From Pseudonocardia thermophila (GTDB lineage Bacteria > Actinomycetota > Actinomycetes > Mycobacteriales > Pseudonocardiaceae): a DNA stretch of 64,000 nucleotides. The translations under genes and the position numbers were made by a program. The stretch lies in contig NZ_FRAP01000003.1 in NCBI RefSeq assembly GCF_900142365.1, positions 62,001 to 126,000 of the forward strand. The letters run 5' to 3'. The notes under the pieces are model-generated. The model worked only from the letters and a program-made list of their open reading frames with translations, was not told where the DNA came from and did not search any database. Positions 42,369 to 50,912 of the stretch are shown here, piece after piece (within the stretch, counting starts at the first letter, position 1; each line of letters opens with the position of its first letter).

Positions 42369-42381
42369 TTACTTTCGGTAA
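42369..42381. promoter_or_regulatory. Candidate TetR operator
   Basis: The 13-mer TTACTTTCGGTAA (TTAC, 5-bp spacer, GTAA) lies in the middle of the 36-bp gap between the divergent TetR and FAD-enzyme genes. This is a common form for actinobacterial TetR sites. Confidence 0.55.
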
Positions 42382-42390
42382 CTTCGGCTC

Positions 42391-43284
42391 GTGCACGTCG
42401 TCGTCATCGGGGCCGGGATCGCCGGCATCGCCTGCGCCCGCGCGCTCGCCGACGCGGGCGTCTCCGTGCAGGTCCGCGAGCGCGCCGATCGCGTCGGCGG
42501 GCGCATGTCCGCACCTGAACTGGACGGGCGGCCCGTCGACCTCGGCGCGGCCTACTTCACCGTCCGCGACGAGGGGTTCGCCGCGGTCGCCGACCGCTGG
42601 CGGCGGCGCGGGCTCGCCCGGCCGTGGACCGACACCCTCGACGTCTTCGAGGGCGGCACCCGTATCGCCGCACCCGGGCCGATGCGCTGGGCCGCCCCTG
42701 GCGGGCTGGCGAGCCTCGTCGCCGACCTCGCCGAGGGCCTCGACGTCCGGCTCGGCCGCGCCGTGCGGTCCGTCGGCCCGGGCCCGGTGGTCGACGGCGA
42801 GCGGGCCGACGCGGTCGTGCTGGCGATGCCCGACCCGCAGGCGCTCGCCCTGGCCGATCTCCCGGCCCTGCGTGACCGGCGGTGGCGGCCGGTGCTCGCG
42901 GTCGCCATGCGCTTCGCCCGCCGGGAGTGGTCGCCGTTCCCCGCCGCCTTCGTCAACCGCCACCCGCTGCTCACCTCCATCGCCGACGACGGCGATCGCC
43001 GCGGCGACGGTGCCCCGGTGCTGGTCGCGCACGCCACCGGCGGCGCTCCGGACGCGGTCGTCGCGGCCGTGCGGGAGCTGCTCGGCGTGCCGGAGCCGGT
43101 CGCGGTGCACGCCCACCACTGGCCGCACGCCGCTCCCGTCGGGGAGCGGGCCGAACCGTTCCTGCTGACCGGCGACGGCGTCGGCGTCGCGGGCGACGGG
43201 TGGGGCAGCAGCCGCATCGAGACCGCGTGGCGCTCGGGATCGCTGCTGGGCAAGACCCTCGCCGAGCGGCTCTCCCGCGGCTAG
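42391..43284 (+). CDS. FAD-dependent amine oxidase/renalase-like protein
   Basis: 297 residues from GTG 42391. It opens with the dinucleotide-binding motif VVVIGAGIAGIACARALADAG and ERADRVGGRM, as in amine-oxidase-like flavoproteins, and has PVDLGAAYFTVRD plus a C-terminal FAD-contact region GDGVGVAGDGWGSSRIETAWRSG. The length (about 300 residues) fits the short renalase-like group rather than monoamine oxidases (over 400). Probably a cytoplasmic NAD(P)H-related flavoenzyme; the substrate is unknown. It diverges from the TetR/SIP pair and may be under the same operator. Confidence 0.85.
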   Translation: MHVVVIGAGIAGIACARALADAGVSVQVRERADRVGGRMSAPELDGRPVDLGAAYFTVRDEGFAAVADRWRRRGLARPWTDTLDVFEGGTRIAAPGPMRWAAPGGLASLVADLAEGLDVRLGRAVRSVGPGPVVDGERADAVVLAMPDPQALALADLPALRDRRWRPVLAVAMRFARREWSPFPAAFVNRHPLLTSIADDGDRRGDGAPVLVAHATGGAPDAVVAAVRELLGVPEPVAVHAHHWPHAAPVGERAEPFLLTGDGVGVAGDGWGSSRIETAWRSGSLLGKTLAERLSRG

Positions 43285-43294
43285 CGTTCCCGGC

Positions 43295-44689
43295 ATGACC
43301 ACGGTCGTGCCCGAAGTCGTGCTCGCCGAGCTCACGGACGCCCTCCCTCCCCGCCGCGTCCTCACCGATCCCGACACGGTCCGCAGCTATCTGCACGACG
43401 AGGCGGAGTGGGCGCCCTACGGGGACGCGATCGCGGTCGTGCGGCCGGAGTCGACCGCCGAGGTGGCGGCCGTGGTGGGGGTCTGCGCCCGGTACCGGGT
43501 GCCGATCGTGCCGCGCGGTGCGGGCACCGGGCTCTCCGGCGGGGCCAACGCCGTCGCCGGCTGCGTGGTGCTGTCCACCGAGCGGATGACCGAGATCCGC
43601 GAGATCAACGCCGCCGAGCGGCTCGCCGTCGTGCAGCCGGGCGTGGTCAACGACGTGCTGCGCGCGGCCGCCGCCGAGCAGGGCCTGTGGTACCCGCCGG
43701 ATCCGGCGAGCGCGCCCTGGTCGACCATCGGCGGCAACGTCGCCACCAACGCGGGTGGGCTGTGCTGCGTGAAGTACGGCGTCACCCGCGACTACGTGCT
43801 CGCGCTGGAGATCGTCACCGCCGCGGGCGAGGTGCTGCGGATCGGGCGGCGCACCGCGAAGGGAGTGGCGGGCTACGACCTGGTCGGGCTCATGGTCGGC
43901 TCCGAGGGCACGCTCGGGATCATCACCGAGGTCACCGTCAAGCTGCGCCCGCTGCGCACCACGCAGCCGCGCACGGTCGTCGGGTTCTTCGCCACGCTCG
44001 CCGCGGCCGGTGACGCCGTCTCCCGGGTGACCGCGGCCGGTCTGCAACCGGCGGCGTTCGAGCTGATCGACCGGTTCTGCCTGCAGGCCGTCAACGCCTG
44101 GAAGCACGCCGGGCTGCCCGACGAGTCCGCGGCGCTCCTGCTCGCCCAGACCGACCTGCCCGAGCCCGCCGCGGCGCAGGAGGCCGACGCGATCCTCGCG
44201 GAGTTCACCGCGGCCGGGGCGACGGAGGCGATGCAGTCGACCGACCCGGTCGAGGCCGAGGCGCTGTTCGACGCCCGCCGCCTCGCCTACCCCGCGCTGG
44301 AGCAGCTCGGCCAGGCCATGCTGACCGAGGACGTGTGCCTGCCGCGGCAGCGGCTCGCCGAGATGATCGAGCGGATCGTCGCGATCGGGCAGCAGCGCGA
44401 CGTGCAGATCGCCACCGTCGCGCACGCCGGCGACGGCAACCTGCACCCGCTGCTGCTCACCCCGCACGGCGACGACGACGCCCGCCGGCGCGCCCAGGCC
44501 GCGTTCGACGACATCGTCTCGGCGGCGATCGAGCTGGGCGGCACCGTCACCGGTGAGCACGGGGTCGGCCTGCTGAAGATGCCGGGGATGGCTCGCGAGC
44601 TGGGTGAGGGCGTGCTGGCGATGCAGCGCGCGGTCAAGCAGGCGCTCGATCCGCACAACATCCTCAATCCGGGCAAGGTGGTCGCCTGA
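43295..44689 (+). CDS. FAD-linked oxidase, glycolate/D-lactate dehydrogenase (GlcD) type
   Basis: 464 residues from ATG 43295. An N-terminal PCMH-type FAD domain has IVPRGAGTGLSGGANAV, PWSTIGGNVATNAGGLCCVKYGVTRDYV and GLMVGSEGTLGIITE. The C-terminal domain carries AHAGDGNLHPLLL, with the His for substrate and metal, and ends GEHGVGLLKMPGMARELG and NPGKVV. This pattern is that of GlcD and D-2-hydroxyacid dehydrogenases that reduce quinone or a Fe-S partner. No GlcE/GlcF partner genes follow, so it may be a single-chain type. A MatB-like gene follows closely. Confidence 0.92.
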   Translation: MTTVVPEVVLAELTDALPPRRVLTDPDTVRSYLHDEAEWAPYGDAIAVVRPESTAEVAAVVGVCARYRVPIVPRGAGTGLSGGANAVAGCVVLSTERMTEIREINAAERLAVVQPGVVNDVLRAAAAEQGLWYPPDPASAPWSTIGGNVATNAGGLCCVKYGVTRDYVLALEIVTAAGEVLRIGRRTAKGVAGYDLVGLMVGSEGTLGIITEVTVKLRPLRTTQPRTVVGFFATLAAAGDAVSRVTAAGLQPAAFELIDRFCLQAVNAWKHAGLPDESAALLLAQTDLPEPAAAQEADAILAEFTAAGATEAMQSTDPVEAEALFDARRLAYPALEQLGQAMLTEDVCLPRQRLAEMIERIVAIGQQRDVQIATVAHAGDGNLHPLLLTPHGDDDARRRAQAAFDDIVSAAIELGGTVTGEHGVGLLKMPGMARELGEGVLAMQRAVKQALDPHNILNPGKVVA

Positions 44690-44718
44690 CGCAGCGGGCC
44701 GTGGGTGAGGATGGTGGC

Positions 44719-46104
44719 GTGCTCCTGCCCGTCCTGAACGATCCGCCCGCCCGGCCCGCGCTGCGCTTCGGCGACCGCGAACTGACCTACCCCGAGCTCG
44801 CCGGCGCCGTCGGGGCGCTCGCGGGTGAGCTCGCCGGGCGGTCCCGGGTGGCCGTGCACGCCACCCCGAGCCTGCACACCGCGGTCGCGGTGGCCGCCGC
44901 CGTGCACGCCGGCGTGCCGATCGTGCCGCTCAACCCGAAGCTGGGGGAGCGGGAGCTGTCGCACGTCCTCGGCGACTCCGCACCCGAGCTGGTGCTCACG
45001 GCGCCGGGCACCGAGCTGCCCGCCGGGTACGCCGGGCTGGCCCGGCTCGACGTCGACGTCGACGCCCGCGCACCGCGCCCCGCCGCGGGCGTGCCGGACA
45101 GCACGACCGCGCTGGTGATCTACACGTCCGGCACCACCGGGGCGCCCAAGGGGGCGGTGCTGTCGCGGCGCGCGGTCGCCGCGAACCTCGACGGGCTCGC
45201 CGAGGCGTGGGCGTGGAGCGCCGAGGACCTGCTCGCGCACGCGCTGCCGCTGTTCCACGTGCACGGGTTGGTGCTCGGCGTGCTCGGCCCGCTGCGCCGC
45301 GGCGGCCGGCTGCACCACCTGGGCACCCTCGACGCCACCTCCCTGGCGGCCAGCGGAGCGACGCTCGTCTTCGGGGTGCCCACCCAGTACCACCGACTGG
45401 CCGACCAGCTGGAACGCGATCCCGAGGCCGCGGCGGCGATCGGGCGCGCCCGCCTGTTGATCTCCGGCTCGGCAGCGCTCACCGCCGTCGACCACGCCCG
45501 CATCAAGGCCACCACCGGTCTGGCCGTGCGCGAGCGCTACGGGCTCACCGAGACCCTCATCCTCACCGCCGCCCGCGTCGAGGACGATCCGGAGCCGGGC
45601 ACGGTCGGGCGCCCGCTGCCGGGTACCGAGCTGCGGCTCGCACCGATCCCCGACTCGCCCGACCTGGGCATCGTGGAGGTCCGCGGGCCGACGCTCTTCG
45701 ACGGTTACCTCAACCGGCCCCCGCGCGATCCCGAGGAGTGGTTCAGCACCGGTGACGTCGCCCGCTGGACCGAGTCCGGCCAGCTCGCGCTGGTGGGGCG
45801 CAGCGCCACCGACTTGATCAAGTCCGGTGGCTACAAGATCGGTGCCGGGGAGATCGAGAACGCCCTGCTGGAGCATCCCGCCGTCGCCGAGGCCGCCGTG
45901 ATCGGCGTGCCGGACGAGGACCTCGGCGAGCGCGTCGTCGCCTACGTCGTCGCCGACGGGCAGCCGCCCGCGCCCCAGGAGCTGATCGACCACGTGGCGA
46001 GGTTGCTGGCCCCGCACAAGCGGCCCCGCGAGGTGCGCTTCGTCGACGCGCTGCCGCGCAACGACATGGGCAAGGTGCAGAAGGCCCGACTGCCCCGCGA
46101 TTGA
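44719..46104 (+). CDS. matB: Malonyl-CoA synthetase (MatB-like)
   Basis: 461 residues from GTG 44719; an in-frame GTG at 44701 is possible. It is an ANL ligase with YTSGTTGAPKGAV (P-loop), ALPLFHVHGLVLGVLGPL, RERYGLTETL, GRSATDLIKSGGYKIGAGEIENALLEHP and PRNDMGKVQK (catalytic Lys). These last segments are nearly those of Streptomyces MatB, which makes malonyl- and methylmalonyl-CoA from malonate, ATP and CoA. The enzyme could feed polyketide or fatty-acid synthesis or malonate catabolism. It lies 29 bp behind the GlcD-like gene, probably in one operon. Confidence 0.85.
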   Translation: MLLPVLNDPPARPALRFGDRELTYPELAGAVGALAGELAGRSRVAVHATPSLHTAVAVAAAVHAGVPIVPLNPKLGERELSHVLGDSAPELVLTAPGTELPAGYAGLARLDVDVDARAPRPAAGVPDSTTALVIYTSGTTGAPKGAVLSRRAVAANLDGLAEAWAWSAEDLLAHALPLFHVHGLVLGVLGPLRRGGRLHHLGTLDATSLAASGATLVFGVPTQYHRLADQLERDPEAAAAIGRARLLISGSAALTAVDHARIKATTGLAVRERYGLTETLILTAARVEDDPEPGTVGRPLPGTELRLAPIPDSPDLGIVEVRGPTLFDGYLNRPPRDPEEWFSTGDVARWTESGQLALVGRSATDLIKSGGYKIGAGEIENALLEHPAVAEAAVIGVPDEDLGERVVAYVVADGQPPAPQELIDHVARLLAPHKRPREVRFVDALPRNDMGKVQKARLPRD

Positions 46105-46132
46105 GCGGACGCCCGAACGGGCACCCGGGAGC

Positions 46133-47653
46133 GTGAGCTCCAGGACCGACCTGCCGCCGTCCGCCGCGCCCCTCACCTTCCGCGGTCCTGCCCGCGCGGG
46201 CGCCCCGCCCGCGATCGAGGTCCGCGAGGTGCACCGGGACGAGGTCGCGCCGCAACGGGTACTGGAGATCGAGCGCTACGACACGGCCGATCTGCGGCTG
46301 GCCGCGGCCGGGATCACCCTCGCCGTGCTGCGCGGCGACGCCCCGGCCAGCTGGGAGCTGCGCACCCCGGGCGACGGGGGCCCGCTGCGGGTGCCCGTGG
46401 ACGTCGACGCGCCGCGCGGCCGGCTCCCGGTGCCCGACGGGATCTCCGACCTGGTCCGCGGCGCGGCCCGGGGCCGTCCGCTGCGGCCGGTGGGCCGAGT
46501 GCGCACGATCCGGGTGGTGCACCGGCTGCTCGACGCCTCGGGCGCGCGGCTGGCCACCGTCGTCCACGACCGCGTGACGCTGTCCACGCTGGGGCGCAGC
46601 ACCGAGGTGAAGGCGTGGACCGAGGTGACGATCGACGCGCCCGCAGCGCTGCGCGGCGCACTCGCCGATCGGGCCACCGCGGCCGGGCTGCGGCCGGCGG
46701 CACCGTGCGGGGAGGCGGAGCTGGCCCGGCTGCTGCGGCCGGCCCCCTGCGGTTCGCGTCCGAAGCGGAAGACGGCCGGTGGGGCGCTCGTCGCCTACCT
46801 CGCCGAGCAGAACGGCCGCCTCGCAGCCGCCGACCTGCGGGTGCGCCGCGGCGAGCCGGACGGCGTGCACCGGCTGCGGGTGGCGGCGCGGCGGATGCGC
46901 AGCGCCCTGCGGGGGTACCGGCGGCTGCTCGACCGCGCGCAGACCGATCCGCTCGTCGCCGGGCTGCGCGCGCTCAGCCGGGAGCTGGGCCCGGCGCGAG
47001 ACGCCGAGGTGCAGCGCGAGCGGGTACTGCGCGAGCTCGCCGAGCTGCCCGACGAGCTGCGGCTGGGTGCTGCGTCGGCGGTCGCCACCCGCTACTTCGC
47101 CCGGATCGAGAGCGAGGCGGCCGCGGCCGCGCTCGCCGTGCTCGACGGTCCCGAGTACGCGCAGCTGCGCGAACGGCTCGACCGGCTGGTCGCCGATCCG
47201 CCGCTGCGCGGACGCGCGGGCCGGTCGGCGAAGAAGGAGCTGCCGCGGCACGTCGCGGAGCAGGAGCGGCGGTTCGCCGCGCGTGTCGCGCACGCGCTCG
47301 ATCCCGAGCTGTCTCCCGAGCGGCGCGCGGCAGCGCTGCACGCGGCGCGGAAGGCGGGCAAGCGGCTGCGCTACGTCGCCGAGGTCGCCCGCCCGGCCGT
47401 CGGGAGACCGGCGAAGCGGCACGCCCGGGCCGTGGAACGGATCCAGCAGGCGATCGGCGAGCACCAGGACACCGTCGTCGCCCGCGCCACCCTGCGCAGC
47501 CTCGGCGCGCTCGCGCACGTGGAGAACGAGAACGGGTTCGCGTTCGGGGTGCTGCACGGCCGCGCCGAGGCGCGGGCGGCGGCGGTCGAGGCGCAGCTTC
47601 CGGGGCTGTGGACGGCGGCGTCCCGGTCGGAGCTGCTCCGCTGGCTGCGCTGA
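46133..47653 (+). CDS. CYTH-CHAD domain protein
   Basis: 506 residues from GTG 46133. The N-terminal half (about 25-200) has features of a CYTH triphosphate-binding tunnel (IEVREVHRDEVAPQRVLEIERYDT; EVKAWTEVTID), but the ExExK signature at its start is not clear. The C-terminal half is a CHAD domain of conserved His/Arg helices: VHRLRVAARRMRSALRGYR, HAARKAGKRLRYVAEVARP and IGEHQD. CHAD domains bind inorganic polyphosphate, so a role in polyphosphate metabolism or localisation is likely. The next gene starts 22 bp downstream. Confidence 0.88.
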   Translation: MSSRTDLPPSAAPLTFRGPARAGAPPAIEVREVHRDEVAPQRVLEIERYDTADLRLAAAGITLAVLRGDAPASWELRTPGDGGPLRVPVDVDAPRGRLPVPDGISDLVRGAARGRPLRPVGRVRTIRVVHRLLDASGARLATVVHDRVTLSTLGRSTEVKAWTEVTIDAPAALRGALADRATAAGLRPAAPCGEAELARLLRPAPCGSRPKRKTAGGALVAYLAEQNGRLAAADLRVRRGEPDGVHRLRVAARRMRSALRGYRRLLDRAQTDPLVAGLRALSRELGPARDAEVQRERVLRELAELPDELRLGAASAVATRYFARIESEAAAAALAVLDGPEYAQLRERLDRLVADPPLRGRAGRSAKKELPRHVAEQERRFAARVAHALDPELSPERRAAALHAARKAGKRLRYVAEVARPAVGRPAKRHARAVERIQQAIGEHQDTVVARATLRSLGALAHVENENGFAFGVLHGRAEARAAAVEAQLPGLWTAASRSELLRWLR

Positions 47654-47674
47654 GGTCTGTGCCACGATCGGCGC

Positions 47675-48694
47675 GTGAGCGAGCCTCGTGACCCGGTCGC
47701 CGATCTGCGCCGCATCGCGTTCCTGCTGGAACGGGCGCGCGAGTCCACGTACCGGGTGCGGGCGTTCCGCGGCGCGGCCAACGCGCTCGAGGGCCTCGAC
47801 CGCGACGAGCTGATCCGGGCCGCCCTCGCCGGCGAGCTGGTGCGGATCAAGGGCGTCGGCGAAGTGACCGCGAAGTGCGTCGTCGAGTCGCTCACCGGCG
47901 CGGTGCCCGCGTACCTGAAGCGGTTGGAGGACACGCCGCCGGAGCCGCTCGATCCGCCCGTCCAGCAGCTGCTCGGCGCGCTGCGCGGCGACTGCCACAG
48001 CCACACCGACGCCTCCGACGGCGGCTCGCCGCTGCGGGAGATGGTCGACACCGCCCGCGCGCTCGGCCACGAGTACCTGGTGATCACCGATCACTCGCCG
48101 CGGCTGACCGTCGCGAACGGGCTGTCGGCGCAGCGGCTGCGGGCCCAGCTGGAGCAGATCGCGGGGCTGAACAGCGAGCTGGCCGGTTTCCGCGTGCTCA
48201 CCGGCATCGAGGTCGACATCAACGAGGACGGCACCCTCGACCAGGACCCCGGGCTGCTCGCCGAGCTCGACGTCGTCGTGGCGTCGGTGCACTCGAAGCT
48301 GCGCATGGCCGCGCCCGAGATGACCCGGCGGATGCTGCGTGCGATCGACAACCCGCTGGTCGACGTGCTGGGCCACTGCACCGGCCGGATGGTGACCGGC
48401 AACCGCAAGCGCCCCGAGTCGCAGTTCGACGCCGCCCAGGTGTTCGCCGCGTGCGCGGCCAACGGCGTCGCCGTGGAGATCAACTCGCGACCGGAGCGGC
48501 TCGACCCGCCCAAGCGACTGCTCAGCCAGGCCCTCGACGCGGGCTGCGAGTTCACGATCGACACCGACGCGCACGCGCCCGGCCAGCTGGACTGGCTGCG
48601 CAACGGCGCCGAGCGGGCCGCGGCGTGCGGGGTGCCGGCGGAGCGGATCCGCAACACGTGGAGCGCGGAGCGGCTGGTGGGCGCGCGGGGATGA
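47675..48694 (+). CDS. HhH-PHP protein (PolX-like without polymerase)
   Basis: 339 residues from GTG 47675. An N-terminal helix-hairpin-helix domain (ADLRRIAFLLERARES, about 9-75, with VRIKGVGEVTAKCVVESL) resembles the PolX beta-family 8-kDa domain. The remainder is a PHP domain with metal motifs GDCHSHTDASDGG, ITDHSP, GIEVDI, ASVHSKL, GHCTGR and DTDAHAP. The polymerase palm/fingers of bacterial PolX are absent, so it may be a stand-alone DNA- or phosphoester-processing hydrolase. It follows the CHAD gene, perhaps in the same transcript, and is convergent with a zf-UBP gene 18 bp away. Confidence 0.9.
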   Translation: MSEPRDPVADLRRIAFLLERARESTYRVRAFRGAANALEGLDRDELIRAALAGELVRIKGVGEVTAKCVVESLTGAVPAYLKRLEDTPPEPLDPPVQQLLGALRGDCHSHTDASDGGSPLREMVDTARALGHEYLVITDHSPRLTVANGLSAQRLRAQLEQIAGLNSELAGFRVLTGIEVDINEDGTLDQDPGLLAELDVVVASVHSKLRMAAPEMTRRMLRAIDNPLVDVLGHCTGRMVTGNRKRPESQFDAAQVFAACAANGVAVEINSRPERLDPPKRLLSQALDAGCEFTIDTDAHAPGQLDWLRNGAERAAACGVPAERIRNTWSAERLVGARG

Positions 48695-48712
48695 GGCCGG
48701 GGCCGGTCCCGG

Positions 48713-49066
48713 TCAGTGGACGTGGCTGCGCCAGTCCGCGGGCACCCGCCCGGCCGGTCCGGGCACGGGCTGGTCGGCCGGGCGGCTCGTCGGCGGCGCC
48801 AGCTCCGGCCCGGACGTGCTCGTGCCGGCGGCGTAGTCCCAGAACCAGTCCTCGCCGGGCTCGAAGCTCTGCACGACGGGGTGGCCCGTGCTGCGGTAGT
48901 GCGCGGTGGCGTGCTGTCCGGGTGAGGAGTCGCAGCAGCCGACGTGGCCGCACGCCGCGCACCGGCGCAGGTGCACCCACCAGCCGCCGACGGCGTCGCA
49001 GTCGGAGCAGCCCGGTCCGCTCGGGGGTGCGGCGGGGTCGATGGCGCCGGGCGCCGGTTCAGTCAT
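48713..49066 (-). CDS. UBP-type zinc-finger protein
   Basis: 117 residues from ATG 49066. A zf-UBP module occupies residues 18-85: Cys20-x2-Cys23, WVHLRRCAACGHVGCCDSSPG with several Cys, then HATAHYRSTGHPVVQSFEPGEDWFWDY. It is a Zn-binding fold common as a small stand-alone protein in actinomycetes, of unknown role. It overlaps the TetR gene by 8 bp and is probably translated after it. Confidence 0.9.
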   Translation of the reverse strand: MTEPAPGAIDPAAPPSGPGCSDCDAVGGWWVHLRRCAACGHVGCCDSSPGQHATAHYRSTGHPVVQSFEPGEDWFWDYAAGTSTSGPELAPPTSRPADQPVPGPAGRVPADWRSHVH

Positions 49067-49724
49067 GCGCCCGATCCTGGTCCAGCAGCAGCATCCGCGC
49101 GAGCTGCTTCCACTGGGCCAGGTGCGGGTCGGTGCGCGGATCGCGGTGGTCGAGCGCGTACCCGAGTCCGACGCCGCGCATGCTGGTGAAGATCAGGTCG
49201 CGGACCAGCGGGAAGTTCGGGTGCGCCGCCGCCTCCGGGCCGAACGAGCGCGCCATCGACTCGCGGACGTACGCGCCGACCTCGCGCTCCTGCGGCAGGA
49301 GCGCGGCGCGCAGGTCCTCGTTGGTGCGCGCGGCCGTCCACAGCTCCACCGCGGCCCAGAACAGCGGCTCGGAGAACGTCGCCCACAGCCGCTCGATCGC
49401 CACGTCGATGCGTTCCGGCAGCGGCAGGTCGCACTCCGGGCCGGGACCGGTGTTGCGCAGCCGCTCGGTGGCCAGGTGCTTCGACGCCGCGACGAGCAGC
49501 TGGTCGCGCGAGGGGAAGTGGTGCAGCAGCCGCCCGCGCGACACCCCGGCCCGCGCCTGGATGCGCAGGGTGGTGGCGCCGGCGTAGCCCTCCTCGACGA
49601 GACAGGCCACCGCGGCGTCGAGGATGCGCGCACGGCTGGTGGCCGTGCGCTCCTCGCGCCTGCCGCGGGGGCGCGGCGGTGCCTCTACCACCTCTGCCGC
49701 CGCCTCGGCCGCCGTCTCGGTCAC
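49059..49724 (-). CDS. TetR-family transcriptional regulator
   Basis: 221 residues from GTG 49724. A TetR-type HTH is visible at residues 30-76 (RILDAAVACLVEEGYAGATTLRIQARAGVSRGRLLHHFPSRDQLL). The preceding 28 residues are Ala/Glu/Arg-rich. The C-terminal ligand domain is unremarkable. It lies upstream of the zf-UBP gene and behind the LacI gene with a 22-bp gap on the same strand. Its target is not evident. Confidence 0.92.
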   Translation of the reverse strand: MTETAAEAAAEVVEAPPRPRGRREERTATSRARILDAAVACLVEEGYAGATTLRIQARAGVSRGRLLHHFPSRDQLLVAASKHLATERLRNTGPGPECDLPLPERIDVAIERLWATFSEPLFWAAVELWTAARTNEDLRAALLPQEREVGAYVRESMARSFGPEAAAHPNFPLVRDLIFTSMRGVGLGYALDHRDPRTDPHLAQWKQLARMLLLDQDRAHD

Positions 49725-49746
49725 CGGTCCAGCGTAGCCGCAGCGG

Positions 49747-50814
49747 TCACCGGTGACCGTTCGCTCCGCGCGGCGCCGGCCCCGTCGTCGTGCCGATCCG
49801 CAGCGAGATCGGCAGCAGCACGTCCTGCGGCCGGTCGCCCGCCACCAGCGCCATCGCCGCCCGGGCCGCGGCCCGGCCCTTCTCCGCGGTGGGCTGCTCG
49901 ACGGTGGTCAGCCGGGTGTCGCCCAGCCAGTGCAGGTCCGCGCCGTCGAACCCGGTGATCGACACGTCCTCGGGCACCCGCAGCCCCAGCTCGGCCGCCG
50001 CCTGCAGCACCCCCGCGGCGAGGACGTCGCTCTGCGCGATCACCGCGGTGGGCCGCCGCTCGGCCGGGACGCCGAGCACCGCGCGGCCTGCGGCCAGGCC
50101 GTCGGCGACCGAGTTGCTGGCGGTCTCGTGGATGGGCACCGAGCCGAACACGTCCTCGACACCCGCCAGCCGCCGGCGCACGTCCCGGTAGTGGGTGCGG
50201 GCGCGGCGGGCCCCGCTGACCGGGCCGGTGGTGCCGTCGAGCCGCAGCGGCATCGCGATGACCTCGACCCGACGGTGGCCGAGGTCGTGCACGTGGCGGG
50301 CCAGCTCGCGGGAGCCGCCGAAGTCGTCGATGTCGATCAGCACGTCGGTCCCGACGGGCCCCTCCACGCCGACGAGCGGTACGCCGCGGCGGCGCAGCAG
50401 CGGGATCGCCGGATCGTCCTCCAGCCCGCAGGTGGCGAAGACGGCGGCGTCCAGCGGCAGCCGCGCGATCTGCTCGGCCGACGGCCGCCCGGCGTCGCCG
50501 GCGAGCAGCAGCAGGCCGGCGCCGTGCGCGCCGAGCACCTCGCTGATGCCGTCGAGCAGGGTGATCGCGTGCGGATCGCGGAAGGCGTAGAGCAGCCGTT
50601 CGCCGATGAACGCGCCGATCACGCCGGTGCGACCGCGGCGCAGCGACGCGGCGACCGGGTCGGGGCCGGGGTAGCCGAGCCGCTGCGCGGCGGCGAGGAC
50701 CCGGTCACGGGTGTGCGGTGCGACGCGGCTGCTGCCGGAGAACGCCAGCGACGCGGTGGACGGGGACACACCGGCGGCAGCCGCGACGGCGGCGAGGGTG
50801 GGACGGCCGGCCAT
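49747..50814 (-). CDS. LacI-family transcriptional regulator
   Basis: 355 residues from ATG 50814 (MAGRPTLAAVAAAAGVSPSTASLAFSG is the LacI HTH and hinge start). The effector domain begins at RTGVIGAFIGERLLYAF and follows the periplasmic-binding-protein-like fold, with ITGFDGADLHWLGDTRLTTVEQP near the end. It diverges from an MFS gene. A perfect 14-bp palindrome in the gap is the probable operator. The ligand, often a sugar or nucleoside, is unknown; the lpqY-sugABC operon lies beyond the MFS gene. Confidence 0.92.
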   Translation of the reverse strand: MAGRPTLAAVAAAAGVSPSTASLAFSGSSRVAPHTRDRVLAAAQRLGYPGPDPVAASLRRGRTGVIGAFIGERLLYAFRDPHAITLLDGISEVLGAHGAGLLLLAGDAGRPSAEQIARLPLDAAVFATCGLEDDPAIPLLRRRGVPLVGVEGPVGTDVLIDIDDFGGSRELARHVHDLGHRRVEVIAMPLRLDGTTGPVSGARRARTHYRDVRRRLAGVEDVFGSVPIHETASNSVADGLAAGRAVLGVPAERRPTAVIAQSDVLAAGVLQAAAELGLRVPEDVSITGFDGADLHWLGDTRLTTVEQPTAEKGRAAARAAMALVAGDRPQDVLLPISLRIGTTTGPAPRGANGHR

Positions 50815-50884
50815 GCCCCGCACCGTAGTCGCGAACCGGCTTGAAGCGGACGACGGCGCTCCCGTACCGTCGGACGAGCGAGTG

Positions 50885-50898
50885 TCGAATCGATTCGA
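50885..50898. promoter_or_regulatory. Candidate LacI operator, perfect 14-bp palindrome
   Basis: TCGAATCGATTCGA lies between the divergent LacI (start 50814) and MFS (start 50913) genes, 15 bp before the MFS start codon. An even-length palindrome with a central CG step is the normal form of LacI-family sites. Confidence 0.65.
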
Positions 50899-50912
50899 TG
50901 GGGAGGCGGTCG

